Assembly: GCA_020284085.1 (NCBI GenBank)
Contig: JACEVL010000018.1
Span: 180,001-244,000, forward strand
Origin: Aporrectodea caliginosa
Taxonomy: Eukaryota; Annelida; Clitellata; Crassiclitellata; Lumbricidae
Length of the DNA stretch: 64,000 bases
Direction of reading: 5' to 3'
The notes under the pieces were generated by a model. That model did not search any database. It was not told the DNA's origin and saw only the letters and a program-made list of their open reading frames with translations. Both the position numbers and the translations under genes were made by a program. Positions 10,801-21,406 of this stretch are shown here, in pieces. The first letter of the stretch is position 1. Each line of letters opens with the position of its first letter.

Positions 10801-12710
10801 CACGGATATTTGTCGACAAAGTAAACTTAGAGAACTGCTTGGCAAGTAAAGTGCAATCAAGTTTAATTAGCTGCTGGGGAGTGCCCAGCCAGATCAATTG
10901 ACTATTGGTTGAGCAGAAGACTATTTGAGGACATTCAACAACTGAGATCAGCAGAGATTCAGTAGATTGGGAAAGAGCAAGCTGGCGGGAAGAGGAGCCA
11001 TGAACGAAGGCCTAGACATCATCAGCATAGAGGTAAGTAACCAGCCGAGTGTTTCACAAAGAGAAGAGGAATATCACCATACACATCATCAGAAATATGA
11101 CGAACACTAGAGATCTCTGTGATCCTTCAATTTCAAAAAGCCTCAGCTAAACTCAACACTCATGAATAAGCTGGTGCCCTGCGCTTAGCTTTCAAGTGGC
11201 GCTTTATAAATTTGGAGTTTACAATTACGATTAAATATGGCTGAATATACTATACCACTTCGTATTTATCACCTTATAAGCTTCTGTTTCGTCTGCATGC
11301 GGAAAGTGATGAGTGGCAATGAAGAGGTGGACAAAACTGGATTTCATTCCATTCTCAAAGATATTATTTACAATAATCCTACTGACAAAGTTCTTTCCAG
11401 AACCTGTCCAGCCGTGGAAACTGAGTACTAGAGCTTTATCCGGGTGTGGATTGTTGAAATGTCCTTTTAACGATTTGATCACTGAATTCTTCACTAAATG
11501 CTGCCCATGAAGTTGACGCTCTAAGTCGTACCGTAAACCTAAAACAAAAATTATAATATTCTGTCACTGACTTTAAAACATAAATTTTTATTAATACTGG
11601 TTTAATATTACTTCTCAAAAGAGACAATTTGTGCATAAGCTTGTTTCTTCCAGTTATCTGAACACTAGTCGCTAATTAATTTTTTTTCTTAATGACTTCA
11701 GCATAATTTAGGTTGGCAACGCAGCACTTTTATGAGGTACCTTAAAGGTAGTTAGTGTCTAAATATATACATTTTTAAGTTCGATATCAAAACCACAGAG
11801 ATTTTTTAAGTCCCTTTAGTCAACAGTATCAAGGTCTAGAAATTTCATTTCATAGCATATGCAGATGAAGGTGGTGGCTAGTTTTCTTCCAATCAACATT
11901 GTACAGTCAATGAGTTAATTTCTATGGGCGATTGCACATATCTATGGCGTGTACATCCGGTTGAAATAAATATTGGCAAAAGCCTGTCACGTGAACTTGT
12001 TGTCTTCCCGTCGAATTTTTATATGGCGGACAACTTGAGGGTCGGTTAGGGCCAGGTTAGTATTCGTGTGGTCGTTTAGTGTCAAATTAGGCGTCATGAG
12101 GGTCGGTTAGGGTCAGGGTTAGGGTTAGTTTCGTTAATCCCTTAACTACTGTGCTATTGATGGTTCGGCTTTCACGCCATAGATATGTGCAATCGCCCAT
12201 AGATTATTTGCGGACGGTTCCGTAGAAAAGAAATTACGGCACCGTCCGGACGGTTCCGTAGCCAGTGCCTTTGTGAAAATAAACTCAACAAATAAACTTG
12301 AGCCTTCTCGATTGCTGGGCCATCAACTGGAATGGGCTTCCACGTGAGCTGCGCTTGATGTCTTGCAGCAATATGCCTGCGTTCTGTCGCCTTCTCAAGT
12401 CTTCTCTGTTTAGCCGTGGCTGGGCTTGGGAGAGCCTCTGAGTAGGTTCCTTGAATGGGCGCTATATAAATTATCGGAATGAATGAATGAATAAATGAAA
12501 ATGGGACAGACAAGTACCTGTTGCATTAAAATGGACCCATCCATCATCGCAGCATTCCCTGAATTTACACGTGACCGACCAGAATGCCGATCCAATTATA
12601 CCAACGCTCGCCACAACGAGGGCCCCTGTCGTAATCGGTTCAAACGTCTCTACATTAAGCACGTAATTTCCAAGCACGAGCAACGAAATAACTAAATACC
12701 TATAGTTCAT
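4821..12710 (-). CDS. TOR1: Torsin-family AAA+ ATPase, 5 exons, 338 aa
   Basis: Torsins are lumenal AAA+ ATPases of the ER and nuclear envelope that need LAP1/LULL1-type partners for activity. Exons read on the minus strand: 12710-12518, 11538-11273, 9405-9230, 7688-7564, 5077-4821. All introns are GT-AG, the frame stays open, and the total of 1017 bp equals 338 codons plus stop (human torsin-1A is about 332 aa). Residues 1-22 look like a signal peptide, followed by the short hydrophobic stretch typical of torsinA (about 27-46). Walker A is the torsin variant GWTGSGKN (107-114). Walker B is VFIFDEMD (171-178). An N-glycosylation sequon NVS lies at 163-165. The redox/sensor-II GCK motif is at 322-324. 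The C-terminus ([21 protein letters not shown]) is torsin-like. An in-frame ATG 18 bp upstream (12728) is an alternative start. Which torsin subfamily it belongs to is not resolved by eye. Confidence 0.95.
5627..7210. mobile_element. Non-autonomous DNA element, about 1.58 kb, torsin intron 4
   Basis: The ends are inverted: CATAGGCGTAGGGGG at the left and CCGCCTCCTACGCCTATG at the right. G-runs lie inside the left end and C-runs inside the right. Both flanks are TGTATGTATGTA, so the target-site duplication is probably within this simple sequence. The interior has no transposase-like frame. It does carry sub-repeats such as CGATCGTTCT and several CCCGAA/TTCGGG runs. Confidence 0.6.
8586..8987. 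mobile_element. Foldback element with about 33-bp inverted ends, torsin intron 3
   Basis: The left end GGCCAAAAAAAAATAATGG.. continues to GTGTTTCCGGTAAC. The right end is its reverse complement, GTTACCGGAAACAC..TTATTTTGTTTTGGCC. The interior (8838-8930) is a run of AAAATTTTCCG-like units that can fold on themselves. No coding content. Confidence 0.75.
9687..9768. repeat. 41-bp unit, two tandem copies
   Basis: GACGAGTGACCTATTAACTC.. occurs at 9687 and again at 9728 with no difference that I can see. It lies in torsin intron 2. Confidence 0.85.
10101..10394. repeat. 141-bp near-perfect tandem duplication
   Basis: Positions 10101-10241 and 10254-10394 read identically, starting AAAAATGACTGAGATGCATT, with a 12-bp spacer. 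It lies in torsin intron 2. Identity implies a recent event or an assembly artefact. Confidence 0.85.
10435..10600 (+). mobile_element. SINE, family 1
   Basis: Head GTTAGCTACATTGGTTAGAG, body GAGATTTAAATCTTGGACTA, tail GGGGACCTTAAATGGCGTGG then CTATTCAAACGG. Same family as 2660-2830, in the opposite orientation. It abuts the LINE fragment that follows. Confidence 0.65.
10601..11035 (-). mobile_element. CR1/L2-like LINE reverse-transcriptase fragment
   Basis: The minus strand reads LYADDV (one stop follows), then [19 protein letters not shown], then [19 protein letters not shown] and [13 protein letters not shown]. These are the YADD catalytic box region and the following thumb motifs of CR1-clade reverse transcriptases. 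Truncated at both ends, with stops, so inactive. Confidence 0.85.
11140..11230 (+). mobile_element. LINE 3' tail, type B
   Basis: GAATAAGCTGGTGCCCTGCG continues with CTTTCAAGTGGCGCTTTATAAATTTGGAGTTTACAATTACGATT. The same tail is recognisable at 30850 and 42775 (plus) and 40640 and 56470 (minus). It abuts torsin exon 2. Confidence 0.55.
11921..12203. mobile_element. MITE with perfect 31-bp terminal inverted repeats, torsin intron 1
   Basis: Left TCTATGGGCGATTGCACATA.. (11921-11951) and right ..TATGTGCAATCGCCCATAGA (12173-12203) are exact reverse complements over 31 bp. The 221-bp interior holds GGTTAGGG-type units, including GGGTTAGGGTTAG. No transposase. Confidence 0.85.
12290..12500 (+). 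mobile_element. CR1-like LINE 3' end, type A tail
   Basis: The frame reads [11 protein letters not shown] and LLKSSLF, followed by GAGCCTCTGAGTAGG, GGGCGCTATATAAATT and a (GAAT)n tail. It ends 18 bp short of torsin exon 1. Confidence 0.7.
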
Positions 12711-12728
12711 AGAAAGGTAAACCTTCAT

Positions 12729-15073
12729 ATTAGCATAATTATAATTATAAATTATAGCTATTAATTTTGGTTTATGAGTCATCAGAATCAAGCACAACAC
12801 TATACGCACGGAATCTGAATGATTGATACGCGGGACCGGAAACGTCGGACGACTAGTTTGTGAGCGATAATCTAGTGCACAAGGAAAATATCGCATATTT
12901 TTAGGTCTTTTTTACATAACAAAAGCATTTAGATAATAAAATTTATGAAATAAAATTGGCAAATGTTTATGTTTCCGAAATAAAAAGTTGCCTGTGGAGA
13001 TTTAAAACATCGTATTTAATATCAGTCATAAAGAAAACTGAAGCGGAGCGACATCTGTTGGTAAGTATGCAACCGGATATACAAAGTTTTCAACGTGCTG
13101 CTATTTTCTTTTGATTTTTTGGTCTCTCTGTCTAACATAGCGGCAGAGCAGGAAATTTTGAAATAGATAAATGAGAAGACGTGCAGAAATCCTACATATT
13201 CAGTTGTAAAACGTTGTAGCTACACCTGTGCGTAAATGAGTAAGCGTGTTTATAATAAACTATTATCCATCACCCCTCCGGCTTTCCAAAACTGAAGCCT
13301 CACCTCTTCAAGAATTATTCCCAGTAGGCCTAACCCAGACTCTTCTGATACTTCATCTTCCAATTCTCGACCTAAACGACACCCGCCTTAACATCTGCTC
13401 TGCCCCTCTGATCCTGTGGCAACCGGACTCGGGCCTCCTTCGGACTACTCATTTGACAAACTCTCTGACTCGACGCAGCGCTTATACTGATTCACGCACA
13501 GGTATGGCAGCTATGGCTACACTTCATTTTGCAACTGGATATGTAGGATTTTTGCACGTCTTCCCATTTCTCAATTTCGAAATTCCATATTATATAATGG
13601 TCTACTCGGACACCTTATAGGCTAACAGCAGTCCCTCACTGGTAGAAGATGACGCACACGTCAGACAATTCGTCGACGCACCAGAGAACACTTAGAAAAG
13701 GAATTCGTCATGTGTCGACACAATGTCGGGACCCTCGTGGGACTTCGAAGTGTCTCAACACATTATGTAAACACGTGATACTTGCTGACCGCCAGAAGCG
13801 CTATGGTGTATATGAGCTCCATTATGTCAAGCCATGTTTAATGAGGAGTTTACAAGTTTGGTTCTCGGTGCAGGCCATTACATTGCCTTCTTTGGTAACT
13901 TCAGAGCCGGGTAACTTGTGAAAATAATTGCATATTTGTTTCACACTTATGCACAGATGTCGTTGCACTTCAATATTTTTTCGGATAGTAACTATTTTGT
14001 TTTAAATCCTCACGGGCAATTTTTACTTCAAAAACATAATTATTCGTCGATTTGCCTTCATAAATATGATTTACTGAGCGCGTTTGTTATGTAAACAAGA
14101 TGCGGCATTTTCCTAATCCCCGATTATCGCTCAAGGACTAGTCACTCGACATTGTATAAGGAGTTGCCAGTCCGTTGAATAATCGACCCTGCGGTCCAGG
14201 ATAAATCGAATGACATTTAAACGAAGCATCAGATTGTAAAGTTGATAATTGAAAGCTAATAGGCTATTTTATGATTACTGCTTAAATTTAGAAAGTTTCA
14301 TGATATGGAAACAAATGTGCCAGCAGTGTTCTCGAGGGCGTTGCTATATAAATAACTAGACATGTCAACATACATACGAACGCAGAGGAGTATACAAATA
14401 TAAAAGCCGGCGGAAATTAGTGAAAACCGCGGGCCAATAGTGTAAATTCGATTTATATAGCGCTTTATTTATAGTTGTGAGTTTTGGTTCACTGATGTCG
14501 GTAGATATATAAAACAACTGCTAAAGAATGGGAAGAAAAAACATGTATCAAAAGGAGCGAGCGGAATGGCAGGGCGTGAGTACTGTTGGGAGTTGGTAAT
14601 GGTATATTATATATCTCCTTCAGGCTTGAATTAATATCTCCCTGCGAGGGGTCAGCCACACGGATCCTTCTTCTCCACAGAGGGGTGATTAACAAGAACC
14701 TGCTAAATAACGTTTTATAACTTTACTTCATTTGTTTTTTAATTGGAATCTCCACCTTAAAACTTCATAGCAACAGTCTTTTATGTTTGTGAAAACTAAA
14801 AAACGGCATTACAAATGGGTAATCTACTTTATTCCACGTAAAATTGGAAGTTTTCACATGGAAAAGCAAAGATTATCAGGAATTAAAGATACAATGGTTC
14901 CCAGTAATGGAATAATCAAGACTTGTCTTTAAAGTCTTTTTTAGTTTCCCATTTTAGGGCTTATAGTATAATAAACTGCTTCTGATGCTGTTTAAATGTA
15001 TGATTTTAGGCAGCTTTAAATTGAGGACTTACAGCTGATGTCCGTCAGTCGTCAGAGCAGCATTCTTGTCAAG
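12729..15073. promoter_or_regulatory. Divergent intergenic region between torsin and tafazzin
   Basis: These 2.3 kb separate the start codons of two genes transcribed away from each other, so both promoters should lie here. I see no clear TATA or initiator. From 13240 to 13500 is repeat-like sequence (GGCAACCGGACT.., also found at 42697) and the rest is unremarkable. Confidence 0.45.
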
Positions 15074-15902
15074 ATGCCGACAGATGTTCGATGGCCTTTT
15101 CCAGCCACTCCTACCTCTCGCAGTTGGGCGCTTGCCAGTAAAATAACCATTGCTGGTGTGGGAGCGTTGAGCAAAATATGGGCAGGTAGTTCTATTGTTG
15201 TTATTTAAATTGAATAAATTGTGACTGATTTAATCAGTATTGTGAGTCTTGTTTCTGCACTACCGGTACCCTATATGATGTTAAATGTCACTAAGAACTA
15301 GGCTATGACATCAGTTAGCAAAACAATGCACAGTAAAGTGTTAAGTAATGTGTTCATTGTGTATGACTGTGTGAATTTATGGCCACGATGGAAGAAATTA
15401 ATTTTTATATAGAGTTGTATTGAGACAAGACAAAGGCACGTCATAGTCTTAACTGCTCAGCCAATTTTTTAATGGCAACAGTCATCAGTCATTAATTGCT
15501 GGCATCACCGTAATCTTCATCATCATAATTATTAGTATTGATATAGTGGTCCAGTCGACAGGTTGCTAGCAGTATTTGTTTTAAATCTGTCTTCTGAACT
15601 GATATTGTGTAACAACCTTGACAAGTCTTGAGCATCTGGAGTGACATGGTAGACTTTGTTACCATCATGAGCACAGAAGTAAATATGGTGACTCCACATC
15701 TAAAGACTTTGAAATTAATTCCTTGCTTGTGATCTATGGGATGGAAAGAGTGCCTGTTCAAGATATATTTATCTTTGTTCACAAAACAATGTTGTGCTAC
15801 TAAGTAAGACTAAATATTTAATTATTTTCTGTTTCTGTGTCTTTCAGAAAGTGTTATCATTTCAATTAATACAATTATATCTTTCTGTTTGTTGCACTAA
15901 GT

Positions 15903-15956
<54 letters not shown>

Positions 15957-18900
15957 TTAGTTCATGGAGATATATTTTATGCTGTAGTACATATTGCATA
16001 TAATAATTGTAAAATACTTAGAGCGTAATATTTTAATAATAATATACTATTGTAATAAATAAATGTTTCATATTCATAATAGTACATTTCAATTGCTTTC
16101 AAAACATGGCAATGTACCGGTAAATGCAATGAAAAACAGGCAAATATTTTCAGTTGTCTTTTGTTATTAAACTATAGAGAAGCTTAACAAGACGACCATT
16201 TATAATAAAGAAGCACTTTACAATGTCATTGAGAAGCGACCTGCCAACCAGCCGCTTCTGACGCTCAGCAACCATCACTCGTGCTTGGATGAACCTATTC
16301 TTTGGGGTAAGATGAGAAAGTCATGGAATTCTTTTGCCATTCTTTTGTAAGTGCTGTGCATGTGCTTAAGCTTTGCTTTCTAGGTTTGGTTGTGGTATAA
16401 TAGAGCCAAAAGTATCCCAGTAAAATAAGGTATCAAAAAATAGTAAACTTATGTCGTAAAACAAGCTATTCAGAAACTTTACTGTTTCGTGGTTTGATTT
16501 GTCCTTCCTCTGATAGTTGTTGCTTTATTAAAGCTTCTAAAGTTCTATCCAATTAGGACTTATGAGTTAGTTGAGGATGACAGTATAGGAAATAACTTAA
16601 TAAAAACTATTAATTAATCTACATTACAGTTTTTAAGCAGCAACAAAAATGTTACAAATTTAAACATTGTATACACATTAAAACATCAGACAGTTCAAAG
16701 ATGAACTAAATCTGTAACATACAACGTTAATATAAGTAGATTACTGCAGACTCCATGGGATGGGTGGAGCAAAATGCAGGGAATAGGATGACATAGCAAC
16801 GTGATGACAACGACAATGCAGATTTCTTGAACGATAGTTCATGGGTTGGGTGATATGGATTGGAATGTTGGACAATGCAAAACCAGGATGAGAAAAAAAT
16901 TCTTACAGCAGAAATGAGTTGGCTGCAGATCGCAGGGATTTCAAGAATACAGAAAATAAGAAACGACGACATAAGACAGTCGTTAGGTATCCAAATAACT
17001 GTGCGATACAAAGTCATTCAGTGAAGATTCTGATGGTTTGGACATGTAGAGAGAATGCCATTTGACAGAATCCTAAGCAACGCACTACATAAAAGATTCA
17101 AAGGAAAAAGAAAAAGGCAGACCAAGGCTATGCTGGAAAGATAACGAGGCCATAACATCACTTGGACTAACACTAAGAGGAGCAATGGACTTGACAAGAG
17201 GACTATGAAGATTATTTATTCATACCCATCGCCACCAAATGGTTGGCATCAGGAACTGATGATAATGATGATGTTGAATGTTTATCAGATGTGAATGTGT
17301 GTATTTCTTAGGCATACTGAAGTGGCGTCACCTGGTAACAAATAACGAAGTGATGCGCTGGACGCTTGGTGCTTCGGACGTTTGTTTCTCGAAGGAGTGG
17401 CATGCCAGGTTTTTTGCTCTTGGCCGGACGGTTCCAGTGAATCGAGGTGAAGGTGTTTATCAGAAGAGCATGGACTTTATTCTGGAAAAGATGAATGCAG
17501 GATCCTGGATTCACACATTCCCTGAAGGTCAGTGAAGTCATGAGCAGTCCTGTTGGCTGTTGACTAGTACCAAGTGGAATCAATCAGTAGGAAAGATAGG
17601 GAGACACTGGCAAATTCAGACTGTTGAAACTGTAAGTGTTACTAGTTTACTTCTACTGTGCTGATATCTAATGCACAAGGCATCAACCAGTGTTTCCATT
17701 AGAGTCCAAAAAGAGGACGTATTTACGCCCTGACCTGCAATTTTTTTGACGTAGCTCATTGCTTTCGGCTATCACACCAAAACATTTTGACGGTTTTTAC
17801 GGACGTAAAAACGGCCATTTGGGCATTAACGGAAACACTGGCATCAACCGATGGGCGATGGCACACCAAAAAACCCAGCCATAATCAGGTCAGTATCCAG
17901 AAGATCAGTGTAAAGACAGAGAGGCAGCTTATGGTGGATAAACAGTTTGAAAGAGGTAAGTTTTATGTTGAGAATGAAATGACACAAGCTTCTGAGCAGA
18001 GCGGACAGGATCAGAAAGAGAGTCCCAAAAAGTAGGTCCAGCAACCTACTTTTGGGACTCTCTCCAAAAACTGCTTGATTTAGGTATGACAAGACAAAGA
18101 TAATCAGATGACCTCATTGAATAATGATAAGTCTGGGGAATTATGATTGATTTTAACTATTGTGGCTGGTGAGAATTCAAAGTTTTATAAACTGAGCCCC
18201 AATCGAGCGCCTCTGATTGGGCTTACTGAGAGAGGCACTTTATAAATTCCTAAATACAATACAATACAATTTGAAACTAATTCTTTGCTGAACAGGAAGC
18301 CAATGCAAGATTTAAGCATGGGGTTACAGTATATGTTCATATTTGGATGTATTAGTTTTGGCTATAGCCAAAGAGTTTAGAACTCTCTGCAGCTTCAGCA
18401 TGTTTGACTTATTGATACCAGTAAGAAACGAGTTACATAATCTAGGCAACTGGAAACCAATGGTGGTCATTATATTACACAGCTGAAATCAACAGTTGGG
18501 CTGACAATATATATTGACATCAGTGTCCATGTTATTTGGTATGGCTGTTTAATCGTTTCCAAGGTCTATAGTTTCTACATTTTTAATTAGATAATAGCAT
18601 ACACAATTCATAACCAGCGTAAATGCTATACGTAACCTGAAAAATTTTCTGATGTAACAACCAAACCCTCATATCAGAAGCATTTGAGAAATGTGAGTTT
18701 TATCTCTTCATGCAGTTCATTTTCGTAAACATTAGAACAGATGGGTTCTGTGTATACTGATAACGTTGTGACATCTCTGAACGAAACAGATGAATTTCAC
18801 TTATCCATGATACTATTTTATGCATTTTTATGTGAAAGCTTCCCTGATATATATACATGTACTAGGTAGTTGTCTGGTGATGATTTAATTTGTTTTGCAG

Positions 18901-21160
18901 TCAGTATCTCAATGCCCTTGTTAGTAAAGGTAATGTTATTAAATAAAAGTAAGTAGTTGTTCATTGGAATGCCTTAGGATTGTTTACAGCAGTGTGTGAT
19001 GCATTGATAATAGGATGTAACTATTTGTTGTCATTTTAGGCAGAATCAATGATACTCATGAATTCATAAGACTGAAATGGGGTAAGAGTTCATTAAGCCT
19101 ACTTATACTCATCATAGAAAAATTTCCTTTCAATTTTCAGGACTTCATGAACTTAAAAATTAAATCTAATCAATGTATGGGCAAACAGTAGTCTGTTTGA
19201 TAGTGTGTTGGGCTGTCATCCCAGAGGTTGTATGCATTACAAATTTGTTAATAACAAATAACAATATTGTTATGCTACAAAGCTCTTCCTATTGAATACT
19301 GTAACAGCTTTTTTGTTGCATACAGTTTTTACTAGTATCACACATGTAAAAGTTGGTGTTAAATGTTGCAGGGGTTGGTCGTTTAATCGCCGACTGCAAA
19401 ATCACTCCAATCGTATTGCCATTGTGGCACTTGGGTAATTGTTATTGTTGGATTTGTTCATTCACTGCATTCATTTGTAAGGCTCACAAGGTACTAATTA
19501 TATTCCTTTATTGAGAAACACAACTCTGATTGGCACTCTGCAATCAGGTACCACATCATAGAGTTTAGAGCAATAATAGGTGTTTTGTTTTACTCATTGT
19601 GCAGTTGACCATGGTGTTCGAATGAGGGGTGGGCATTGTCAATGAACACTAGCATAGAGAACTCTAGGTATGAAGTTACAAGTTTCAAGTAAAACAAATG
19701 CATACTGGTATTTGTTACAACCTGTCAGTTTCTTTTTAGCAAGTGTGATCATTAGATGAAAGCATGTGGTTATAGTAACACAATTTTAGATAACCCTTTC
19801 TGTGCAATACGATGGTCTGTCAGTAGTGCATCATGTGCATGATCCAACGGTTGTGTCTTTGATCCCGCATAGTGAACTCATGGTGGGCCAGGGGTTGGGG
19901 AGGGATGCAAGTCGCCATAGGTGGATGAGTACCAGCCACTTCACTGACACAGTGGACAATGCCAGCGGGCCGCACGGCAAGACACATGGCGGGCCGGTGT
20001 AGGGAGGGGCATGAGACGGGGAGGATGAGGAGAGGAGGTATATTACGGTCATTTCAACCATCTTACGATGGGCAAACATCTAGTTAATTATACTGATAGA
20101 TTTGAAACTTATTTAAAATTTATGTAAGTTATTGTAACTGCAAGGAATCTCAGAATACCAGTTTTGTTATTTTACTGTTTCTTAGGGATGGATGACGTAC
20201 TTCCAAACCAAACACCTTATATTCCTCGCATAGGAAAGGTACTGCAGTGCTAAACTTCATGTTGTTGTGGTCTAGGATGCACAAAATGGACTGGTGAAAA
20301 AATGCTATAATTCACAGTTTCTCAAGATTATTGTGTTAACAACAATTTTTTGCAGTAATGCATCCAAGAATTGTTATCATATCGTAAGAAATTTTTCATA
20401 CGAGAAATTGGCAGTAACGATAATTATGTAAACATTTCTACATCACCAAGTTTTAAGTTAAGAGAACGTTTGTTTAGAAGCACTCCTACACCATGAAATT
20501 TGTAATTGTCATCTAGTTTAATGACTTCTATAGTGCCATTATCCAGTTGATGGTCTCTTCGAGCGAAATCCAACAGATCAGGACACCAGAAGTCAGGCTG
20601 TGGCGTGTAAAGGAACTGAAACAGATGATGGATATTGTAAAGAAGTCGCCCCAACTTTGGTAGCTTTGGAGCAGTCAACTGAAAGGAATGTAGTGCATTT
20701 ACTTTTGTTTTAGCATGTTACAGTGGTCATAGGACGTCAGCTCGATTTCAGTGAACTGTTGAGCAAGTTACGACCGACCAAGACACCAGTAAGTATCCAG
20801 TTATAATGTTTAGTCTGCCAACTGGGTTTCAAGACTTAACTGTAAAACAAGATGAATAGGTACTTTCATATCTTGAAGATTTCTCAAGACCGTTATAACA
20901 ATGCAACATTAACACTTTAACGACATTGGTTTCCCAGTTGCTTACAGTACACTCATCATTAAAGGGTTAAAGCTGCTATTACGAATGGTTAACAGATGAT
21001 AACTATCTGGTGTTCCATTTGAACATTCGATGAGTAATGAATTGACTTTTGTTCATTTTAGATGGAAATTAGGAAAGAAATCACTGATAAAATCCAAGAA
21101 GAATGTCAGATACTAAAGGAACAGACGGAACGGTTGCACCAGTCAGTGTCTGTGATATGA
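15074..21160 (+). CDS. TAFAZZIN: Tafazzin, phospholipid-lysophospholipid transacylase, 8 exons, 262 aa
   Basis: Tafazzin remodels cardiolipin in mitochondrial membranes by moving acyl chains between phospholipids. Exons: 15074-15185, 16178-16306, 17312-17527, 19040-19081, 19372-19434, 20186-20238, 20714-20788, 21062-21160. All introns are GT-AG with consistent phase, and 789 bp gives 262 aa. The N-terminus [11 protein letters not shown] matches the tafazzin start (MPLHVKWPFPA in human). The acyltransferase HX4D motif is HHSCLD at residues 70-75, inside [12 protein letters not shown] second acyltransferase motif, FPEG, is at 150-153. [14 protein letters not shown] follows as in the family. The segment [17 protein letters not shown] joins directly, without the roughly 30-residue insert encoded by the extra exon of full-length human tafazzin, so the protein has the length of the human form lacking that exon. 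It diverges from torsin and converges on NitFhit. Introns contain a LINE tail, a (TA)n tract and an antisense exon. Confidence 0.96.
15906..15951. repeat. (TA)n microsatellite
   Basis: About 23 uninterrupted TA units in tafazzin intron 1. Confidence 0.95.
16760..17275 (+). mobile_element. LINE reverse-transcriptase C-terminal fragment in tafazzin intron 2
   Basis: Reads [20 protein letters not shown], then [13 protein letters not shown], then (with a stop) [14 protein letters not shown] and KRKRQTKAM. The pattern IRN.DIR...GI..WFGH..RMP is the conserved tail of many invertebrate non-LTR retrotransposon proteins. It ends in a GATGATAATGATGATG run. Confidence 0.75.
18017..18063. repeat. Hairpin, about 20-bp stem, 6-nt loop
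   Basis: AGAGAGTCCCAAAAAGTAGG is followed after a short loop by CCTACTTTTGGGACTCTCT. One A is bulged. Lies in tafazzin intron 3. Confidence 0.85.
18180..18270 (+). mobile_element. LINE 3' tail, degraded
   Basis: GAGCGCCTCTGATTGGGC, then GAGAGGCACTTTATAAATTC and a (AATAC)n tail. It resembles the type A tail. Confidence 0.5.
20424..20678 (-). CDS. Unidentified 3'-terminal exon, antisense in tafazzin intron 6
   Basis: This 84-codon open frame ending in TAA is preceded on the minus strand by a good acceptor (CATTCCTTTCAG, AG at 20680-20679). There is no ATG at its 5' edge, so it would be an internal-to-terminal coding exon entered in phase 0. The peptide runs [11 protein letters not shown], then [13 protein letters not shown], then [14 protein letters not shown], and ends GDVEMFT. 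It looks protein-like rather than low-complexity, with mixed charged and aromatic residues. I do not recognise the family. It lies wholly between tafazzin exons 6 and 7 on the opposite strand, 729 bp downstream of the NitFhit stop. The last NitFhit intron is also phase 0, so an alternative NitFhit 3' exon is structurally possible. A separate gene or a pseudo-exon are the alternatives. Confidence 0.45.
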   Translation of the reverse strand: MTAPKLPKLGRLLYNIHHLFQFLYTPQPDFWCPDLLDFARRDHQLDNGTIEVIKLDDNYKFHGVGVLLNKRSLNLKLGDVEMFT

Positions 21161-21406
21161 CATCTGCCGCCACTAGGTAGCCTAAGTTTATGAAGCTACT
21201 TGGACCAAGTGAAACATCTGCGGTGCTGTTTGAAACGGTGACCAGTGTGCATTCACGTTGTAGGAAATTGCCAACTTGAACTGCTAAAATGAGAACTGTA
21301 TGTACAAGTCCCTAATGGCATGTTTAACATACAACAACTACACCTGATTGTGTGCACTAGTAGCACCGTAATGCTAAATGGTAATATTTTAGTTCGGTGT
21401 GTTACT
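21161..21406. other. Shared 3' region of tafazzin and NitFhit
   Basis: The 246 bp between two convergent stop codons must hold the start of both 3' UTRs. No AATAAA is visible on either strand inside it, so the two transcripts probably overlap past this interval. Confidence 0.7.

Noticed and set aside
12471..12896. 141-codon minus-strand ORF as the complete torsin exon 1
   Set aside because: Only the part from 12728 or 12710 to 12518 is torsin-like. The upstream residues do not resemble a signal peptide, and the frame runs past the donor into a LINE tail.
13246..13620. 124-codon ORF in the torsin-tafazzin intergenic region
   Set aside because: Part of it (GGCAACCGGACT..) also occurs at 42697 as repeat sequence, and no protein family is evident.
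20905..20975. Short piggyBac-like element (TTAACACTTTAA .. AAAGGGTTAA)
   Set aside because: The ends do not pair well and about 65 bp is too short. Probably coincidence.
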